Shown here: positions 43,355-44,782 of the stretch, in pieces
Layout: the number at the start of each line of letters is the position of its first letter
Numbering within the stretch: the first letter of the stretch is position 1
Assembly: GCA_964551635.1 (NCBI GenBank)
Contig: CAZKDZ010000036.1
Coordinates: forward strand, 1-44,782
From: JAAXHE01 sp964551635
GTDB lineage: Bacteria; Latescibacterota; UBA2968; GCA-2709665
Direction: 5' to 3'
DNA length: 44,782 bases
The notes under the pieces: generated by a model
What the model was told of the DNA's origin: nothing
The model's input: only the letters and a program-made list of their open reading frames with translations
The model's database searches: none
Position numbers and translations under genes: made by a program

Positions 43355-43909
43355 ATGAGAATGTCCAAAAACGATTCAGATGTATTGGGGGCGTTTGACC
43401 TATTACTTGATGAGATACAGACAGATATCGAGATTACAACGCAACAAAGTAAAAGAGCATTCCGTGAAAAGAATTATGAGAATACGGTTAGATTTGCAAA
43501 ACAAGCAACAGACAAAACAAGATTGCATGATGAGATTGAGGTAATTTATCAGAAATGGAGAGATAATTATTCAGCAATTGACCCATCGAAAAAAAAACGA
43601 CAATCACGTACCCCATGGCAACAGTTTCGTCGTCCAATTTTGCAGATATTATATGATGAATGGGGTTCAGCTTCCCGGGCCACAGTATTTAAAAAGATCC
43701 CTGAATATATGACTTTAAGGGAAATCGATATTGATTCAACTCCATCAGAACCTAGGAATCCAAGGTGGTATAGTTCCGTTGATTGGACGAAATACAAATT
43801 AAAAGAACTGCAGTGTATAAGGGATGAAGTGACGGGTATTTGGGAAATTACGGAAATTGGAGTTCGGTTACTTCAGAAGAAGGATAAGGACTTATTCGAG
43901 AAACCATAA
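43355..43909 (+). CDS. Winged-helix protein resembling Mrr_N
   Basis: 184 residues, notably AT-rich compared with everything to the left. An N-terminal helical part (1-70) precedes a segment like the winged helix of Mrr restriction proteins: QQFRRPILQILYDEWGSASR near 88, then VDWTKYKLKELQCIRDEVTG and IWEITEIGVRLLQKK. No PD-(D/E)xK catalytic domain follows, so it may be a regulator or a truncated Mrr. The gene has its own terminator on each side. The start could be ATG 43355 or 43361. Confidence 0.7.
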   Translation: MRMSKNDSDVLGAFDLLLDEIQTDIEITTQQSKRAFREKNYENTVRFAKQATDKTRLHDEIEVIYQKWRDNYSAIDPSKKKRQSRTPWQQFRRPILQILYDEWGSASRATVFKKIPEYMTLREIDIDSTPSEPRNPRWYSSVDWTKYKLKELQCIRDEVTGIWEITEIGVRLLQKKDKDLFEKP

Positions 43910-43956
43910 TTTCCAGACCTAACTTGACGAAATACCGTCAAATTGGGACGAATTGG

Positions 43957-43995
43957 AAAACCGCTTTCAACTGCATCGTACAGCGGTTTTTTTTA
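43957..43995 (+). terminator. Rho-independent terminator
   Basis: AAAACCGCT (43957-43965) pairs with AGCGGTTTT (43982-43990), with a run of T from 43987 to 43994. It lies 48 bases after the stop of the winged-helix gene. Confidence 0.75.
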
Positions 43996-44003
43996 TTATT
44001 GAC

Positions 44004-44210
44004 TTGACACATTTGCACGCTTGTAACCACGTCAACAACACTCCAACGCCAAAGGGTTGGGACGAGGACCGTGTCCGGCGCATTCTGGACCATTACGAAT
44101 CACAGACAGAAAACGAAGCAGTGGCGGAGGATGAAGCGGTATTGGTGGACAAAACCCAGACTCTGGTGGAAAATCCCAAGAGAATCTCGAAATTACCAAA
44201 AACGACTTAA
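44004..44210 (+). CDS. Small antitoxin-like protein, copy 2
   Basis: The conserved part, TPKGWDEDRVRRILDHYESQ, then TENEAVAEDEAV, matches copy 1 at 43047-43226. No ATG or GTG is in frame after the terminator at 43957-43995; TTG at 44004 or 44013 is the only option. It may therefore be a decayed or rarely translated copy. It begins in the same context after a hairpin as the other copy. Confidence 0.45.
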   Translation: MTHLHACNHVNNTPTPKGWDEDRVRRILDHYESQTENEAVAEDEAVLVDKTQTLVENPKRISKLPKTT

Positions 44211-44257
44211 AAAATCCCGACATCTTGTATTGCGTAATGAACTTCCCTATCCCAAAG

Positions 44258-44295
44258 CAAACCGCTCAGTCACAATTGAGTGACTGAGCGGTTTG
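44258..44295. terminator. Strong 16-bp palindromic hairpin, probable terminator
   Basis: CAAACCGCTCAGTCAC (44258-44273) and GTGACTGAGCGGTTTG (44280-44295) are perfectly complementary with a six-base loop AATTGA. TTGTTGTT follows on the plus strand and a weaker A-run on the other. It stands between convergent genes, so it could serve both. Confidence 0.7.
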
Positions 44296-44355
44296 TTGTT
44301 CCAGGCTGTTTAAAACCCTCTGGATAGAATTTTTATCGAGTGGGTTTGATTGAGT

Positions 44356-44556
44356 CTAATTATCGCCGATTGCAATTGAAGCGGACGAAACTCCAATATG
44401 ACGCTCAATGTCTGAAAGATCGTTCTTCAACGCCGAAAGATCTCCTTTCAAAGCTGAAAGATCTCCCTTCAACACTGAAAGATCTCCCTTTAACGCTGAA
44501 AGATCCTTCTTTATGACTGAAACATCCTTTCCTATGGTATCAAGTCGTCCATCTAT
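44356..44556 (-). CDS. Heptad-repeat coiled-coil protein, start codon missing or non-standard
   Basis: On the minus strand the open frame encodes five near-identical seven-residue units (SALKGDL, SVLKGDL, SALKGDL and so on), giving the 21-base tandem repeat seen at 44425-44520. It ends with IERHIGVSSASIAIGDN and a TAG at 44356-44358. Upstream in frame is a TAA near 44591-44593. Between this and the heptads there is no ATG, GTG or TTG; 44554-44556 reads ATA, where an ATG would give MDGRLDTIGKDV. The gene may be inactivated at the start or use ATA. Function unknown; short coiled coils like this often form trimers or act as adaptor tails. Confidence 0.5.
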   Translation of the reverse strand: MDGRLDTIGKDVSVIKKDLSALKGDLSVLKGDLSALKGDLSALKNDLSDIERHIGVSSASIAIGDN

Positions 44557-44676
44557 GCTCGAAGCATAAAGCAGGGGAATGTGCCTACCTTAGTTGAAAT
44601 AGAAGAGGCTCCGATGTAAATTGGATACGGTAGTTCCGCGAAGAATTACTGTATCCTCATACGAAAGGAGCCTGTG

Positions 44677-44782
44677 ATGAGCAAAGTAACATCGAAGTCC
44701 CGTGAAGTCAAGTTGAGCGCGGAAGGTGGAGTGACGTCCAATGCGGTGCCCCCAAGTGCGATCGAGGATATTGACGTCCGTG
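44677..44782 (+). CDS. Start of an unidentified gene, cut by window edge
   Basis: An ATG at 44677 preceded by AAAGGAG with a six-base spacer opens a frame that runs to the edge: MSKVTSKSREVKLSAEGG and 17 more residues. No family is recognised from this length. The strong ribosome site supports a real gene. The position at the end of an accessory island makes a transposase or integrase possible but not shown. Confidence 0.6.
   Translation, partial: MSKVTSKSREVKLSAEGGVTSNAVPPSAIEDIDVR

Noticed and set aside
44425..44520. Possible CRISPR-like array (21-base repeats)
   Set aside because: Units are contiguous without spacers and translate as heptads of a coiled coil.

Overview
The window is GC-rich and reads like the chromosome of an uncultured Gram-negative bacterium. 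The Gram-negative inference rests on a protein with a C-terminal Omp85-type outer-membrane barrel and on Tol-like propeller repeats. Gene content, including a DUF6754 membrane cassette inside a peptide transporter operon and a fab cluster without plsX, resembles candidate phyla of the FCB or Latescibacterota type. That placement is tentative because there is no rRNA or other phylogenetic marker. No tRNA, rRNA or CRISPR array was seen.

From 1 to 33999 every gene is on the minus strand. Read in transcription order, from high to low coordinates, they are: a small PH-like membrane protein (33999-33544); a penicillin-acylase-family Ntn hydrolase (33272-30855); a small membrane protein flanked by two copies of a palindromic repeat (30662-30294); nucleoside diphosphate kinase (30040-29630); a type II fatty-acid cluster, DUF177-rpmF-fabH-fabD-fabG-acpP-fabF-rnc (29493-23629); a LipM-like octanoyltransferase (23625-22750); two small proteins and a GlmL/MutL-type ASKHA protein (22698-20168); a dipeptide/oligopeptide ABC transporter (oppA-B-C, 19983-15484, and oppD-F, 10666-8677); a giant peptidase/propeller/Omp85 fusion protein (8518-4952); a decaprenyl-phosphate phosphoribosyltransferase-like UbiA protein; a DUF362 protein; an aminoglycoside-phosphotransferase-like kinase; and a HypE/PurM-like protein cut by the window edge.

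The opp operon is split. Between the permease genes and the ATPase genes sit five genes of unknown function (15405-10768): a barrel-sandwich (RnfC/lipoyl-like) protein, a DUF6754 protein, a six-helix membrane protein, a two-anchor extracytoplasmic protein and a seven-helix membrane protein. Overlapping starts and stops tie most of them together. They look like one membrane complex with no assigned function.

From 34568 onward the strand switches. A PhzF isomerase-like gene and a class I glutamine amidotransferase-like gene are followed by an accessory island of lower GC (36343-44782). It holds a DUF3644 protein with an R-x4-H HEPN-like motif. Next comes a tightly coupled four-gene cassette of a PAPS-reductase-like protein with four candidate cluster cysteines, a DEAH helicase, a GHKL ATPase and a single-HKD phospholipase-D-type nuclease. 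After these lie a Mrr_N-like winged-helix protein between two paralogous small antitoxin-like genes, strong hairpins, a coiled-coil gene without a normal start, and the start of another gene at the edge. This island is the best candidate for an undescribed, defence-type system.

Intergenic DNA in the core is rich in repeats: a 105-166 bp palindromic family that supplies the stop codons of two genes, a second palindromic family that does the same for two more, a 168-bp element with 20-bp inverted ends, and stretches of degenerate short words.
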